From the NCBI RefSeq assembly GCF_000238995.1, contig NC_016638.1, positions 855,993 to 919,992 on the forward strand: a stretch of 64,000 nt of DNA. Direction: 5' to 3'. The notes below the pieces were generated by a model, which saw only the letters and a program-made list of their open reading frames with translations, did no database searches and had not been told where the DNA came from. The stretch comes from Mycoplasma haemocanis str. Illinois (GTDB taxonomy: Bacteria; Bacillota_I; Bacilli_A; Mycoplasmatales; Mycoplasmoidaceae). Shown one piece after another: positions 44,340 to 57,133 of this stretch. Position numbers and translations under genes: made by a program. Every line of letters begins with the position of its first letter. Positions within the stretch are counted from its first letter, which is position 1.

Positions 44340-45404
44340 CTAAATATTAAATTCAAATTCTACAATATCCCCATCTTCCATCAGGTATTTTTTCCCCTCC
44401 AAAGACACCCTTCCTTCTTGCTTCAAAATCTTCTGATCCTTGAACTCTAAGAAATCCTCATACTTTACAATTCTTGCCTTTATAAAACCCCTCTCCATAT
44501 CAGAATGTATTATTCCCGCACACTGAGGAGCATAAGATCCGTTTCTAAAGGTCCAAGACCGAACTTCTTTTTTCCCCACAGTAAAAAATGTCTTCAAATT
44601 TAAAACTTTAAAAGTTTTTGCGATCAACTCATCCAAACCGCTTTGTGTTCTATTAGTCATAGAAAAAAATTCCGCCCTATCTTCTTCAGACAAGGCATTG
44701 ATTTCATTCTCCAATTTTATATTTAAGGATAAAAAGGAAGACTCTATACATTGAGAGTAATTCCTAATTTTTTCTAAGTAAACTTCAGATTTCTGACTAT
44801 CGTCGGTATTAGCTAAGATGATTATGGGCTTGAAGGTCAAAAAAGAATATATCTTCAAAGCTTCCTTTTCATCTGGGGTAAATGGAAAGTTTTTGAGTAA
44901 CTTATTATCAGACAGATGAGATTTCATGCGCTTGAGCACCTCTTGTTTTGGATCATTACTTTTTAACTTTCTTAATATATTGTCAACCATATCCAAATCC
45001 GAATAAACCAGCTCACATAAAACTATCTCCGCTTCAAATACAGGATCCACCACCGAATTTACGCTCAAAACTGAAGAATCCTCAAATGCACGAACTACCA
45101 AACATATGGCATCTACTGACCTAATATTTTCTAAAAACTTATTGCCTAATCCTTCGCCATGTGAAGCCCCTTTTACCAATCCAGCAATATCTAAAAACTT
45201 AACTGTAGAATAAACTGTTCTTTCTGGATTAACGATCTCTGACAATTTAACGATCCTGGGATCTAAAAGTTTTACAATTCCTAGATTAGGTTCTATGGTG
45301 GCAAAAGGTCTATTCTCCACTAAAGCATTACCATTAGTCAAGGCATTAAATAAAGAGGATTTCCCGACATTGGGTAAACCTACTATTCCCATTGTTAAAG
45401 ACAT
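44340..45404 (-). CDS. ychF: Redox-regulated ATPase YchF (Obg family)
   Basis: A 354-aa ribosome-associated Obg-family ATPase. G1 GLPNVGKSSLFNALT near 9-23, the DIAGLVKGASHGEGLGN switch, ILANTDDSQ in the NKxD position (typical NxxE in YchF). The C-terminal TGS domain is visible (CAGIIHSDMERGFIKARIV, EGRVSLEGKKY). ATG at 45402-45404, separated by only 15 bp from the divergent trpS start. Confidence 0.96.
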   Translation of the reverse strand: MSLTMGIVGLPNVGKSSLFNALTNGNALVENRPFATIEPNLGIVKLLDPRIVKLSEIVNPERTVYSTVKFLDIAGLVKGASHGEGLGNKFLENIRSVDAICLVVRAFEDSSVLSVNSVVDPVFEAEIVLCELVYSDLDMVDNILRKLKSNDPKQEVLKRMKSHLSDNKLLKNFPFTPDEKEALKIYSFLTFKPIIILANTDDSQKSEVYLEKIRNYSQCIESSFLSLNIKLENEINALSEEDRAEFFSMTNRTQSGLDELIAKTFKVLNLKTFFTVGKKEVRSWTFRNGSYAPQCAGIIHSDMERGFIKARIVKYEDFLEFKDQKILKQEGRVSLEGKKYLMEDGDIVEFEFNI

Positions 45405-45419
45405 AGTCTGAAGTTACTA

Positions 45420-46436
45420 ATGAAGAAATCTACACTTGTTGCAGGAATACAACCAACAAATAGGCTTACTTTAGGGAATTATCTAGGAGCCATAAAGAAG
45501 GTTGTAAATGTTCAAGACGATTACGACTGTCTCCTATTTGTAGCTGATTTACACTCCATCACTATACCCCTTACTTATCACAAATTCAATTACAAGGAAT
45601 TAGAAGAATTTAAATGAAATGTAATCAAGATGTACGTAGCCTGCGGAATTGACCTAGAAAAAACCACAATATTTATACAGTCAGAAGTCAAAGAACACCT
45701 AGAATTATTTTATTTTCTTACCACCTACTCCACCTTAGGTGAATTAAGAAGAATGACCCAATATAAGCATCTCTCCAAAAAGTTTGTAGAGCCTAACGGA
45801 ACAGAAATGGCCCTGACAGGGCTATTGATATATCCAGTATTAATGGCCGCCGATATATTGATTTATGACTCTGAATATGTATCTATAGGTGAAGATCAAA
45901 CCCAACATCTAGAACTTACTATAGATATAGCTAGAAGGATAAATGAGCGATTTAATAAGGATCTATTCACAATACCCAAAAGTCTTAACGAAAGAGAAAA
46001 TAAAGTGGGTTTAAAAATAAAGGATCTTCAAGATCCTACGAAGAAGATGTCTAAATCAAGTGAAAATTACGAAGGTGTTATATTCATGGATGATTCTGCA
46101 GAAGAAATAAGAAGAAAAATAATGAAGGCCAAGACTGACTCCATTGGAAAAATTTCTTTAGACCGTGAAAATCAAATGGGGGTGGTTAATCTTTTAGAAA
46201 TACACTCAGCTATTTCGGAATCAACCCTAGCAGACACCTATAATTACTTTAAGGATAAAAGTTACAAAGAACTTAAAGAAGAGGTTGCTAATTTGGTCGT
46301 CTCAGAATTATCGAGAATTCAAGAAAAGTTTAAATCACTTAATACAGAAAGTCTGATGCACAAGATATCTGAGAACAATGCTGCTTGTCGCAAACGAGCT
46401 AAGATTAAATTAGATCAAGTTTATGACAAGACATAA
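45420..46436 (+). CDS. trpS: Tryptophan-tRNA ligase
   Basis: A class I aaRS of 338 aa. The HIGH-like motif is GIQPTNRLTLGNYLGAI. The KMSKS motif is KKMSKSSENYEG near 204-215. Middle landmarks: LFVADLHSIT, IYPVLMAADIL, VGEDQ-type SIGEDQTQHLEL. A TGA-Trp at 45615-45617 (EEFKWNVIKMY). It starts 15 bp from divergent ychF. The phosphohexomutase gene overlaps its end by 14 bp. A TrpRS that pairs with TGA-reading tRNA is expected under code 4. Confidence 0.96.
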
Positions 46437-48039
46437 TCTTGTTTTTGAAAAGTGGTTAAATTCACCAGTTTTAAACAAGGAAGAGAAAGATCAATTATTT
46501 AAATATTCACCCCAAGAGATAGAGAAATACTTTCACGAAAAGCCATTTGAATTCGGAACAGCAGGAATTAGAAGGGAGGTAGGTATAGCTCCCCAGAAGT
46601 TCAATAAGTATACCTATAGAGTTTTAGCTGTAGGTTACGCCAAATACCTGAAATCTAAATCTTTAAACCCTAAAGCCATAGTGGGTCATGACAATCGCAT
46701 TAATGGAGATGTTTATGCAATGGAGATTGCAAATGTTCTTAGGAATTTTGGGATAGAAGTTTGAATCCCCCCAAAGAACATACACATTTCCACCCCTATA
46801 CTTTCCTACTACATAAGAAAGTTAGGACTAACTGGCGGGATAAATATCACAGCTTCTCATAATCCACCTAATTACAATGGTTTTAAAACATATAATAACA
46901 CTGGATGTCAAACCAACACAGAAGAAGAGAGAATAATACGAATTAAGACTCCTCACCTATCCGAGATATTTGACCTCAATTTTGAATATTTTCACGACTT
47001 TAAAGAACTTCCCGATTCCTTTGTAAAAGACTATTTTATAGACCTAATAAAGACCCTTCCACCCATAAAGCAAGAGGATCAGAAGTTCAAAGTTCTCTTC
47101 AGCAGCCATCATGGTACTTCATCCTACAACATGTCTTTGCTTGCTAGCATGATGGGATTTGAGAATTTTTTGGAATATTCGGAAGAATGTAATGTTACAT
47201 GGAGATTAAATGAAGGAGAGGTTTCTAATCCCGAGGAAAAGGAATCTTTCAATTCTTCTATAAAGGAAGCTGAAAAAATAAATGCGGAATATGTCTTTGC
47301 CCATGATCCAGATGGAGATAGAGCTGCTATTGCAGAAAGGCAAAGAGACGGCTCTTGATATTTATTTAATGGAAATGAGATCGGTGTTCTTTTATCTTAC
47401 TTTAAGTGTCTATACGATCGAAATCTACAAAAGCCATATATAGTTAGCACATACGTTACTGGGGATTTCATACAAAAAATATTCCCAGATATACCAATAC
47501 ATACTGTTCTGACTGGTTTTAAAAATATCGCTGGAGCAGTAGAAGAGCAGCAAGAAAAGGGGAATGATCTTGTTGTTGCTTATGAAGAAGCTATAGGAGC
47601 CCTGATATCACCAATACATAGGGAGAAGGATGGATATCAGCAGTTGGCTTTTATTCTGAAGATAATATCTTCTATACGTCCCAAAAATAGAAGAATCACC
47701 GATATTCTCGATTCTCTTTATAAAAAATATGGATATTGAAAAGGGTTTACCGAATTCTATGTATTCAATGATTTAAAGGAAACTAAAAAATACTTTGATT
47801 CTTTAAATAATGTCAATTTTGGAGACATATGCGACTACTCCCTATCTAAAAAAGAATTCAATGAAAATACTAAGATACTTTCGTGATACATAAAGGGTGG
47901 GGGTTGAATAAAGTTCAGGGTATCTGGAACTGAACCTAAATTTAAAGTCTACTACAATATATATGGGGATAGCAAGGAATGAATTGAAGAACAAGCTAAC
48001 AAATTAAGATTTTATTTCGAAAAGCTATTTAAAATTTAA
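46423..48039 (+). CDS. Phosphoglucomutase / phosphomannomutase family protein
   Basis: A 538-aa alpha-D-phosphohexomutase. The phosphoserine loop is TASHNPPNYNGFKTYN, the metal loop DPDGDRAAIAERQ, the sugar-binding loop AYEEAIGALISP, and the phosphate-binding SGTEPKFKVYYN. At least five TGA-Trp codons are spread through it. The enzyme interconverts hexose 1- and 6-phosphates, and in mycoplasmas may also act on pentoses (deoxyribose/ribose phosphates), so no symbol is given. The SRP RNA begins immediately after its stop. Confidence 0.93.
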
Positions 48040-48127
48040 CCGCTATTTCAATAGGCGAAGTCGAACCAAGTCAGGTTAGGAATAAAGCAGCTTTAAGATT
48101 CTCCCTGTGTGAGATAGCTATTTTATA
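48040..48127 (+). ncRNA. ffs: Signal recognition particle RNA (4.5S/scRNA-like)
   Basis: The apical domain IV of SRP RNA is clear: GTCAGG, then a 3-bp stem TTA/TAA closed by a GGAA tetraloop, then AGCAGC, at about 48070-48091. These are the conserved asymmetric and symmetric loops that bind Ffh. Flanking bases CAAG and CTTTAAG can extend the helix. Length of about 85 nt agrees with mycoplasma scRNA of ~77-80 nt. It starts just after the phosphohexomutase stop, and its 3' end reaches the convergent HPr gene. Ends are approximate. Confidence 0.88.
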
Positions 48128-48383
48128 TATTTTCTCTCTTTAGAATTTCAGGTAGTTCAGACACCACTTTATCTTCATCCTCTCCATCCACAACAAACTC
48201 CACTTCTGACTGATGTTGAAGTCCTAGAGCCATCAAATTTATAATAGACTTGGCATTAGCTTGTTTATCTCCAAACTTAACAGTAACTTTTGACTTATAA
48301 GCATTCAAAGCCTGAACCAATTTATTAGCAGGTCTAGCATGTATTCCAACTTTGTCCTGAATAACGTATTTAAAACTCTTCAT
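48123..48383 (-). CDS. ptsH: Phosphocarrier protein HPr
   Basis: Carries phosphate from EI to the PTS EII components. It is 86 aa. The active-site His is in VGIHARPANKLV near residue 15, and the regulatory Ser lies in NAKSIINLMALG near 44-47. The ATG at 48381-48383 (MKSFKYVIQD) gives the family length; an earlier in-frame ATG at 48396-48398 would add five residues. It is divergent from the membrane-protein gene at 48420 and convergent with the SRP RNA. Confidence 0.96.
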   Translation of the reverse strand: MKSFKYVIQDKVGIHARPANKLVQALNAYKSKVTVKFGDKQANAKSIINLMALGLQHQSEVEFVVDGEDEDKVVSELPEILKRENI

Positions 48384-48419
48384 ATCAATAAAGAACAACC
48401 AATATAAAAGATGATAATT

Positions 48420-49265
48420 ATGAATTTATACTCAATTAAGAAAATTTTTCTTTTTGAGAAGGCACAAAACTTACCAAACCTGCGGAAACTAGGGATTCTT
48501 TACTCATTTTCAAACATATTCACATCTGTAGTTTTTTACATCTGATTCATATTACATAGTCAACAAAAAGAAATAAATAGCCTAACAATATTCCTGATCA
48601 CTGCAATCATCATCCACTTTTACTTAGCTCTACTTTTCATAAACTGATCTTTACCTTATGAGGGAGCCAAATGAATGATGTGAGGTTGATTAACAATTGT
48701 GTTCATATCTCCGCTGGGAATAGGTCTTCTCTTCATCTGCAATAACAAGGAACACTGGGAGAACAAAGAATCTCTCATGTTGGAAACAAATAAATCTATT
48801 CTTCACTCATTTGGAAACTCCTTTGTAAACCTATCTAAGAATTTAGATAGAGCTATGAAGTATCTCCTGGGTAAGTATCCTCAAGAAATGCAACATATGA
48901 TGGATAATTATTGAGGAATAACCGCAGATGAAGTGGAATCTTTAGATAATAAGAATAAGTTCTTAATACTTGCCTTAGCAGAAGGGCTTAGACAACATAA
49001 AAAGAAGGCCACTTTCAAAAACCTAGTGTTTGATGCACACTGATATGACCAAAGGTACTTTGATTTTGCTTTGAAGGATCCAAGATCTGACATCATGCCT
49101 TTAAAGTACAAATACCTCTTAGCCTTTCTAGTATTAGATGAATTCAATAACTATCAGAAAATTGTGGATGGAAAAAAAGAGATTAAAAAAAACCTAAAGT
49201 TTTCCCCAGCAAAGATCATCTGTCTACATTGGGGAAAAGGATACAAAATCTATGTTAATGAATAA
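48420..49265 (+). CDS. Unknown membrane protein upstream of upp
   Basis: A 281-aa protein with seven TGA-Trp codons, several of them clustered (SLPYEGAKWMMWGWLT). About three hydrophobic segments lie in the first 100 residues (IFTSVVFYIWFILH; IFLITAIIIHFYLALLF; WLTIVFISPLGIGLLFI). The remaining ~180 residues are cytoplasmic or extracellular, and include DAHWYDQRYFDFALKD and KIICLHWGKGYKIYV. No family recognised. ATG at 48420, with 36 bp to the divergent HPr gene and 11 bp to upp. Confidence 0.8.
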
Positions 49266-49276
49266 AATTTGAATGT

Positions 49277-50120
<844 letters not shown>

Positions 50121-51924
50121 GTAAGCCTTAATTCAGAAGATATCATTTATATTTATTCCAGAAATTTTTAAAGCATCATCTACTGTAATGGGCTTCTCAT
50201 TATTAAGTCTTTCTCTGGCCTCTCGAGAGAGATTCTGAATATCCGAATAATCCTTTATTTTAAGTAAGGAAAGTTTCTTCCACTTTTCTAATCTATTAAT
50301 TCTTGTCTCTTGAGCCTTAATATATCCCTCATACTTAACCTTAATCATAAGCTTCTCCTGAGCTTCCTCGGAAAGCGGTCTTAATTTACTTCCTAAAATC
50401 TCACATAACTCGGAATAGCTATTCTCTTTCCTAGCTAATCACGAAAATAAAGTTAAATTACCCTCCGCCAATCTATAGGTAGCGGCATAATTCTTCTTCA
50501 AGAAATCAATATTAAAATTGATATCCTGCTGCACCTTCAAGAAATCTTTATAAAAATCCTCTTCTATAGTTCCCAATTCCATGCCTAAACCTAGAAGACG
50601 CTCATCTGCATTATCATTTCGAAGCAAAAGTCTATGTTCCGCTCTGGAAGTTAACAATCTATAAGGTTCATTAACTCCTCTCGTAGTTAAATCATCTATC
50701 ATAACCCCAATATAAGCCTCATCCCTACGAAGTATAAAAGGCTCCCTATTAAGGACCTTTAGAGAAGCATTTATTCCTGCAATTAAACCCTGGGCCGCGG
50801 CCTCCTCATATCCCGAAGTTCCATTTATCTGTCCAGCAAAGAATAAGTTCTTAACCTTCTTAGATTCCAAAGTTTTAAATAACTGAATGGGATTTATGGC
50901 ATCATAAACTATGGCATAAGCGTGTTTCTTTATCCTTACATTCTGAAATCCCTTTATGGTTCTAAGTAGCTTTTCCTGTAAATCCTTATTCAAAGAAGTG
51001 GAAAGGCCCGCTAAGTAACAATAATCATAATTTCTAGCTATTGGCTCTACAAATATAAAGTGCTTCTCTCTGTTAGGAAACTTAACATATTTATCCTCTA
51101 TACTAGGACAATACCTAGGACCAGTTCCACAAATGGAGCCATTGTAAGTTCCACACTCCTTCAAGTGATGAAGAACAAACTTCTTTGTTAGGGGGGTGGT
51201 CTCTGCCAAATAACAATGCATTTGCTCCTCTAAAGGAAGATTCTTGGGCTTCCTAAAGGAGAATGATATATTTCCATCATTACTATCATCCACTTCCAAT
51301 TGAGAAAAGTCTATAGAATTTAGGTATACTCGTGGAGGAGTTCCAGTCTTCAACCTAAGAAGCTCTATCCCCCAACTCCTAAAAGTATCTGATAAAAAAT
51401 TACTGGAAGGATTATTATCAGGTCCAGAATCTGCAAATTTCTTCTCCCTATAAAGTTCCGATTTTAAATAAGTTCCCGTAGTTACTATTAGAGTCTTACA
51501 ATGATAAATTCCATTTACAGTTCTTAATCCTTTAACTTCATCTCCCTCCTTTAGAAGTTCCACCACTTCCTCTAAAAAAAGCTCTATATTAGGATCATCT
51601 TCTATTTTCCTGATAAATCAATTATGGAAAGTCTCCTTATCTATTTGAGCCCTATATGCTCAAACTCCAGGACCTTTAGATTGATTTAATTTCTTTATTT
51701 GAATCTTATTCTCGTCTGCAGCAATAGCTTGAATACCTCCCAAAGCATCTATCTCTCTCGTTACAACTCCCTTAGCTGGACCCCCTATAGAGGGATTACA
51801 AGGCAAATTAGCTATGCTTTCTTTATTTAAATTGAATAGAGCTACTCTGAGGTTAAATTTAGAAGATATAAAAGCAGCCTCTAAACCAGCATGACCAGCC
51901 CCTATAACTGCAACATCAAACTCT

Positions 51925-54210
51925 TTATTTATCGACATTCTCTTTTAAACTCCTAGAGTACTTACAAGTAGGATAGCCGGAACAACTAATGAAAAAGCTC
52001 TTCTTAAATCGTGACCTCTTCTTAACTAATGGCTTTTTACACTCGGGACATGATTCATCTAACGTCTCATTAGAAGACTCAATATACTTACACTTTGGAA
52101 AATTTGAACAACTGACAAAGAAAGAACCCCATCTATTCTTCCTTTTGACCAAATCATGATCACAATTAGGACACTTCTTATCTAGGACCTCAACATCCCT
52201 CTTTATATACCGACACTGGGGATAATTAGAGCATCCAATGAATTCTAAGTTATTCTTAGATTTCTTTCGCTCTAACTTAGAATGACACTCAGGACATTCT
52301 TCATCCAAAAGATTTCCTCCCTCTTTTAAGTTCTCATAGTAATCACACTTAGGATAAGAAGAACAAGAAATAAACTTGCTTCCGTTCTTCTTGGAATGTC
52401 TGTAACAGAGTTCACTTTGACATTTAGGACATGGACGTCCAAGCATAGATTCCTTAAAAGCCCTTTCATTAGCTATCCTTAAAACCTCAAAAAAGGATCC
52501 AAAAGTATCCCTTAAGAAGGGTTTTCATTCAGTTTTATTTTCAGAAATATTATCTAACTCTTTCTCCATATTCCTGGTGTAATCATACTTCATGATGTCT
52601 GGGAAATACTTTTCCAAAGTATCAGCCACAGAAGACCCAAATTCAGTAACAACCAACTTTCCTTCCTGCCTTACGGCATACTCCCTTTGCAAAACTATAT
52701 TTACAATATGGGAATAGGTAGATGGCCTTCCAATTCCCTCCGAATCCAAAGATTTAATTAAAGAGGCTTCCGTGTAAGGAGAAGGGGGTTTCTTATCAAC
52801 CTTCTTCCTCTCTTTATTTCCCTCTAAATAAGACTTATTAATTTCCAAATTGTTAGGAAAGGACAAGTCTTCTTCCTTGTAATTTGGAAAGAATTTCCTA
52901 AATAAAATCTTGAATCCATCAAACTTCTCTACTCTGCAATTAGCAGTTAATTTGTGTTTATTATTTTCAAATTTATACAAGGTATTTTCATATACAGCAT
53001 CAGACATAAGTGAGGCAACTGCATAAGTTCATATCAATGTGTATAACTTTAACTCGTTAGGAGGGATTTTCCCTTGTATAGAGTTCGGAGTTATATTTAT
53101 GTCTGTAGGTCTAATACCCTCATGCGCGCCCTGAACTAAACCATCTTTGTTTCCCTTCTTAACAACCCTTTGCGAACCTCAATAAGTTTCTGAATAATTC
53201 TTAAATATAAATTCTTTTGCCTCTTCTACAAAAGTAAGAGATAAATCTTCCCTATCTGTTCTAGGATATGTGATTAAAGCAAGAGTCTCCCCATCTATTT
53301 GTACCCCTTCATACAATCTTTGTGCGGTTCTCTCAACCATGACGGAACTCATTCCCAACTTATTAATAGCCTTTTCCTGCATGGTAGAAGTCTTAAATGC
53401 TCTTGGAGGCTTAGTTATCTCCCGTCTCGGATCATCTATAGAAACAAGCTTATAATCCTTGGCAAGGGATTGCTCAATGAGCTTAGCATCCTCCTCTTTT
53501 AAGAAATTAACTAATCCATTCTTTAAAGTGGGATGTAGATCTACTTTAAATTCGGGAGATATCTCTTTAAGAGTTAACGCAAGACCATTATCTAAAGATA
53601 TCTTCAGATTAAATCAATGTTCAGGAACAAAGCTCTTTATCTCACAATCCTTATCTTTAAGAAATTTAAGGGCTATTGATTGAACACGTCCGGCTGATTG
53701 CCCCCCTATAGTCTTGTGTGTAAAATCAGAAAGCTTAAATCCTATACACCTATCCAGTAACTTTCTAGTTAAATAGGAATTAATTTGATTCTGATCTAAC
53801 TGTCTGGGATTAAGTAAGGACTGTTCGATAGCTCTCTTAGTAATTTCGTTAAAAACAACCCGTTGACACTTCTTCTTATTCTTCTCGCTAAGAATAGAAA
53901 ATATATGTCATGATATAGCTTCTCCCTCTCTATCTGGGTCAGTTGATAGATAGATCTTTTCAGAAGCATCTGCCGCTTTATTAATTTCCTTTATTATGTC
54001 TATCTTCTTTCCTTTTACGACCTTCTCAGAATCATTCTTTCACTTAACATCATAGGTCTCAAGATCAAACCCCAAAGGCTTGTAATACTTGCCATCTATT
54101 TCCCTGAAATGCCCTATGGTAGCAATTATCTTTATATTAGTTCCCTTTAAATACTTACTAATAGTGGCTATCTTGTTGGGGGACTCAATGAGCATCAAAT
54201 CATGCTTCAT
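51925..54210 (-). CDS. topA: DNA topoisomerase I
   Basis: Type IA topoisomerase relaxing negative supercoils. It is 761 aa. The Toprim domain shows [15 protein letters not shown]. The catalytic Tyr lies in [12 protein letters not shown] at about residue 315. The C-terminus carries four zinc-binding modules (CPKCxxEL ... CSSYPKC; CPECxxKL ... CSNYPQC; CPNCxxDL ... CSNFPKC; CPECxxPL ... CSGYPTC). ATG 54208-54210 is used; an upstream TTG in frame is possible but not needed. Confidence 0.96.
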
Positions 54211-54226
54211 TGCCAAACTAATAAGC

Positions 54227-55879
54227 CTATGAATACCTAGTTATTATAGGAAGAACAAGAGGCTTTTTCTGGGTCTTATTTTTAACTGCTTTATATACGG
54301 CATCCTTAATATGATTCTTCACATCCTTAATGCTTAAAGTAACATTTAAAGAAAGAAATTTGGAAAGCTCTAAATCTAAGAATTTAACAATGGCTTCTTG
54401 TATTTCATCCCTCCTAGAATAGTCGTCTGTAACAAAAGCCTTCATTTCCACATGCGGTCTAGAAAAACAATGATTCTTTGTGTGGTAAAGAACTGACACC
54501 ATAACTACCCCATTTTTCTCTAAAAGTTGTCTCTCCAATACAGTACTACTATTAATATCCAAAATCCCCTCTTCACTAACATATTGCTTAGCAATGGGTA
54601 ATGAAACAACGTTTATATTCTTATCATCAATCTCTATCTTCTCTCCACTAGAAAGAAATTTAATTCTATTTGGGTCTATAGTATTTTCCAAAGCTTTATA
54701 TACATTAATGAAATCTTTGTAATATCCATCTATTGGAACAATATTGTATGGGGATAAGGAATTAACTATGAATTTAATATCCTCATTACCGGCCTTATAG
54801 GGAACTATAGACTTAGGTTGCTTAACTAGAACTATATCCTGCTTAGATATTTCATTAAGTAAGGAGATCTCTTCAAACTCATTCTCTGGAAGAGTAATAG
54901 TAGCGATTATTAGTAAATCTCCAGACTTGAATTTAATCTCATGATCACCTGAATGTATATCTAGTAATGTTTTAAACAGAGTCTCGCTATCCCCGGTGAT
55001 AACAATAAGAACATTGTCACTACTAATTAAGGGATTAGAAACAGCGTACTCATCTCCTTTTAAATTCTCAATATGCTTATTGAATAAAGATGAGGTTCTA
55101 GGACAGGAGATGTGAAAATTCATGTGATAGATCTTGGCAACCCTACTTAAATTAAATAGAGTATTCCAATCATCTTCATACACTCCCGCAAGTATCCTAT
55201 TCTTAGTAGAAGCTACAGTTCTCTTAAGAAAAGAAAAATTCTTAGCATTAGGATAAGAGAATCCTAACATCTTACCAGCAGCTTGAGCACCTAATAGAAG
55301 AAGAGTGGTTTTATTTTTAGCCTGTTGTGCAATGATGTGCAATTGACTTTCGCAGCACGGTTTATTTTCATTAGCAATCAAGAACTCATCCAAGAATACA
55401 ACTACTTGCCCAGTTACCAACTTGAATAATCATCCATAAGAATTAGGAACTGAACTAGCAGTTCTTACTCCACATATCTTTAAAGAGCCAATAGTGATAT
55501 CATTGGAGGGATTTATAGCAACAACGTTGGCCTCCAAGTTTACTCTCTTTTCCTCTTGAAATTTACTTAGAAAAGAATCTACGATGAGCTTACCTCCATG
55601 GCTGGTGTAAACTGGAACTCCCTTAAAGGTTTCTAGAAAATACGGAAGGGCCCCAATATTAAGATTCTTAGGACAACCTATAAATATAGCCTTTACCCTA
55701 TTTTTATGCTCGCTTAAATAACGTAAATCGGGGATGATCTTTTTAATCCCTAACTGATTGGAGAACTCAGCTCCTATCCCAGTATTAAGAATAAAAATGT
55801 CATTATTTATCTCCAAAACTCCCGAATATCTACCACTCTCATCTTGGCCACCTAAGGCAAAATAATTAATCTTCGCCAT
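54227..55879 (-). CDS. RNase J-like protein lacking the metal-binding residues
   Basis: A 550-aa protein matching RNase J in order and length: MAKINYFALGGQDESGRYSG at the start, then a domain that should hold the HxHxDH motif, the beta-CASP region (AAGKMLGFSYPNAK; VLIVITGDSE), and a C-terminal domain with RPHVEMKAFV. But THGHEDHIG is replaced by GCPKNLNIG at 68-76. HSIPDS is ASSVPNS, TGDFK is LDEF, and HVSGH is IVPYKA at 358-363. All visible catalytic His/Asp ligands are gone. Probably a non-catalytic partner (RNase J2-like). Confidence 0.85.
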
Positions 55880-55915
55880 CTACCCGCTCTTCTACAACTT
55901 ACCCCTAACGCAAAC

Positions 55916-57130
55916 TTAAATGTAGGACTTTAGGATATCTGGTATCTCTACAGTTCCATCCTCCTTTTGATAGTTTTCAATTAAAGCGGCAAAGAGCCTA
56001 TCTATAGCCAAAGAAGAACCATTAAGGATATGAGGAAACTTGGACTTTTCGTTTTTATCTAAAACTCTATCTTTATATCTAATCTTAGCCCTTTTTGCCT
56101 GAAAATCCAAAGTATTAGAGACAGAAGAAATCTCTCGGTAACGAGATTCAGACGGCAATCAAACCTCAATATCATAAGTTTTAGCAGAAGCAAAGCTAAT
56201 ATCATTTTGAGCCAGCTGTAGAACTCTGTAAGGTAAATTCAACTTCTCTAATATGCTACAAGCATCTTTTACCATGACTTGAAGTCACTTATAAGATTCC
56301 TCAGGTTTACAAAATATCACTATTTCAGTCTTATTAAACTGATGCAACCTAATAACTCCAGCGGTATCAACTCCTGCTGAACCAGCTTCCCTTCTAAAAC
56401 AATTAGTATTAGCAGTTAATTTAATGGGAAACTCGCTAGACTCTATGATTCTGTTCCTATAAAGATTAACTAGTTGAGTTTCAGAGGTGGGAGATAGGTA
56501 CTTATCATCAGAAACCTTAAATAAATCCTCCTCAAACTTGGGAAGTTGAGCCGTTCCTAATAGACAATCTGAATTTACTAACACAGGAAGGTATCTCTCT
56601 GAATATCCTTTAGAAGCATTCTCGTCTAGAGTAAGCTTAATTAAAGCTCTAAAGATACGAGCACCTTCCCCTGTATATACAACATACCCAGAACCAGAAA
56701 TATCAGCTCCAGAAACTAAATCAAATAGTCGATTTTTTTTAGACAATTCAACATGAGATAGAGGGATAAAGGAATATTCTTTTTTAATTCCTCAAGAGAA
56801 TACCTCTTCTTCTCTATCAGATAGAGAAGTATCAGGTAAATTTGGAAGCTTAAAAAGTAAAAGATCAGATTTTTCTTTAAGGATTTGCTTCTTCTCGATA
56901 AGCTCAGATATCTCTGACTTTAAATTCTTTATTAATTCTCTATTCTCAGGAGAGTTCTCCTTTACTAAGAAATTCCTCCTAGTATTTAAATCAATAATCT
57001 GATTATCTACCTTATGTAACTCTTCACAAGAATCTCTAGCTAATTCCAATTCTCTTTCATCAATTCCCCTTAATTTAAGCCTCTCCTTTATCTCTTCATA
57101 TCGAGTAGTTAAATCCTTGTAACTATACAT
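55916..57130 (-). CDS. serS: Serine-tRNA ligase
   Basis: A class II aaRS, 404 aa. The N-terminal tRNA-binding coiled coil is present ([15 protein letters not shown] to [14 protein letters not shown]). Motif 2 covers [15 protein letters not shown] with [16 protein letters not shown], motif 3 covers [20 protein letters not shown] characteristic Ser[16 protein letters not shown] motif is also visible. TGA-Trp codons lie at the linkers. ATG at 57128-57130, three bases from the ftsH stop. Confidence 0.96.
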
Positions 57131-57133
57131 TCT

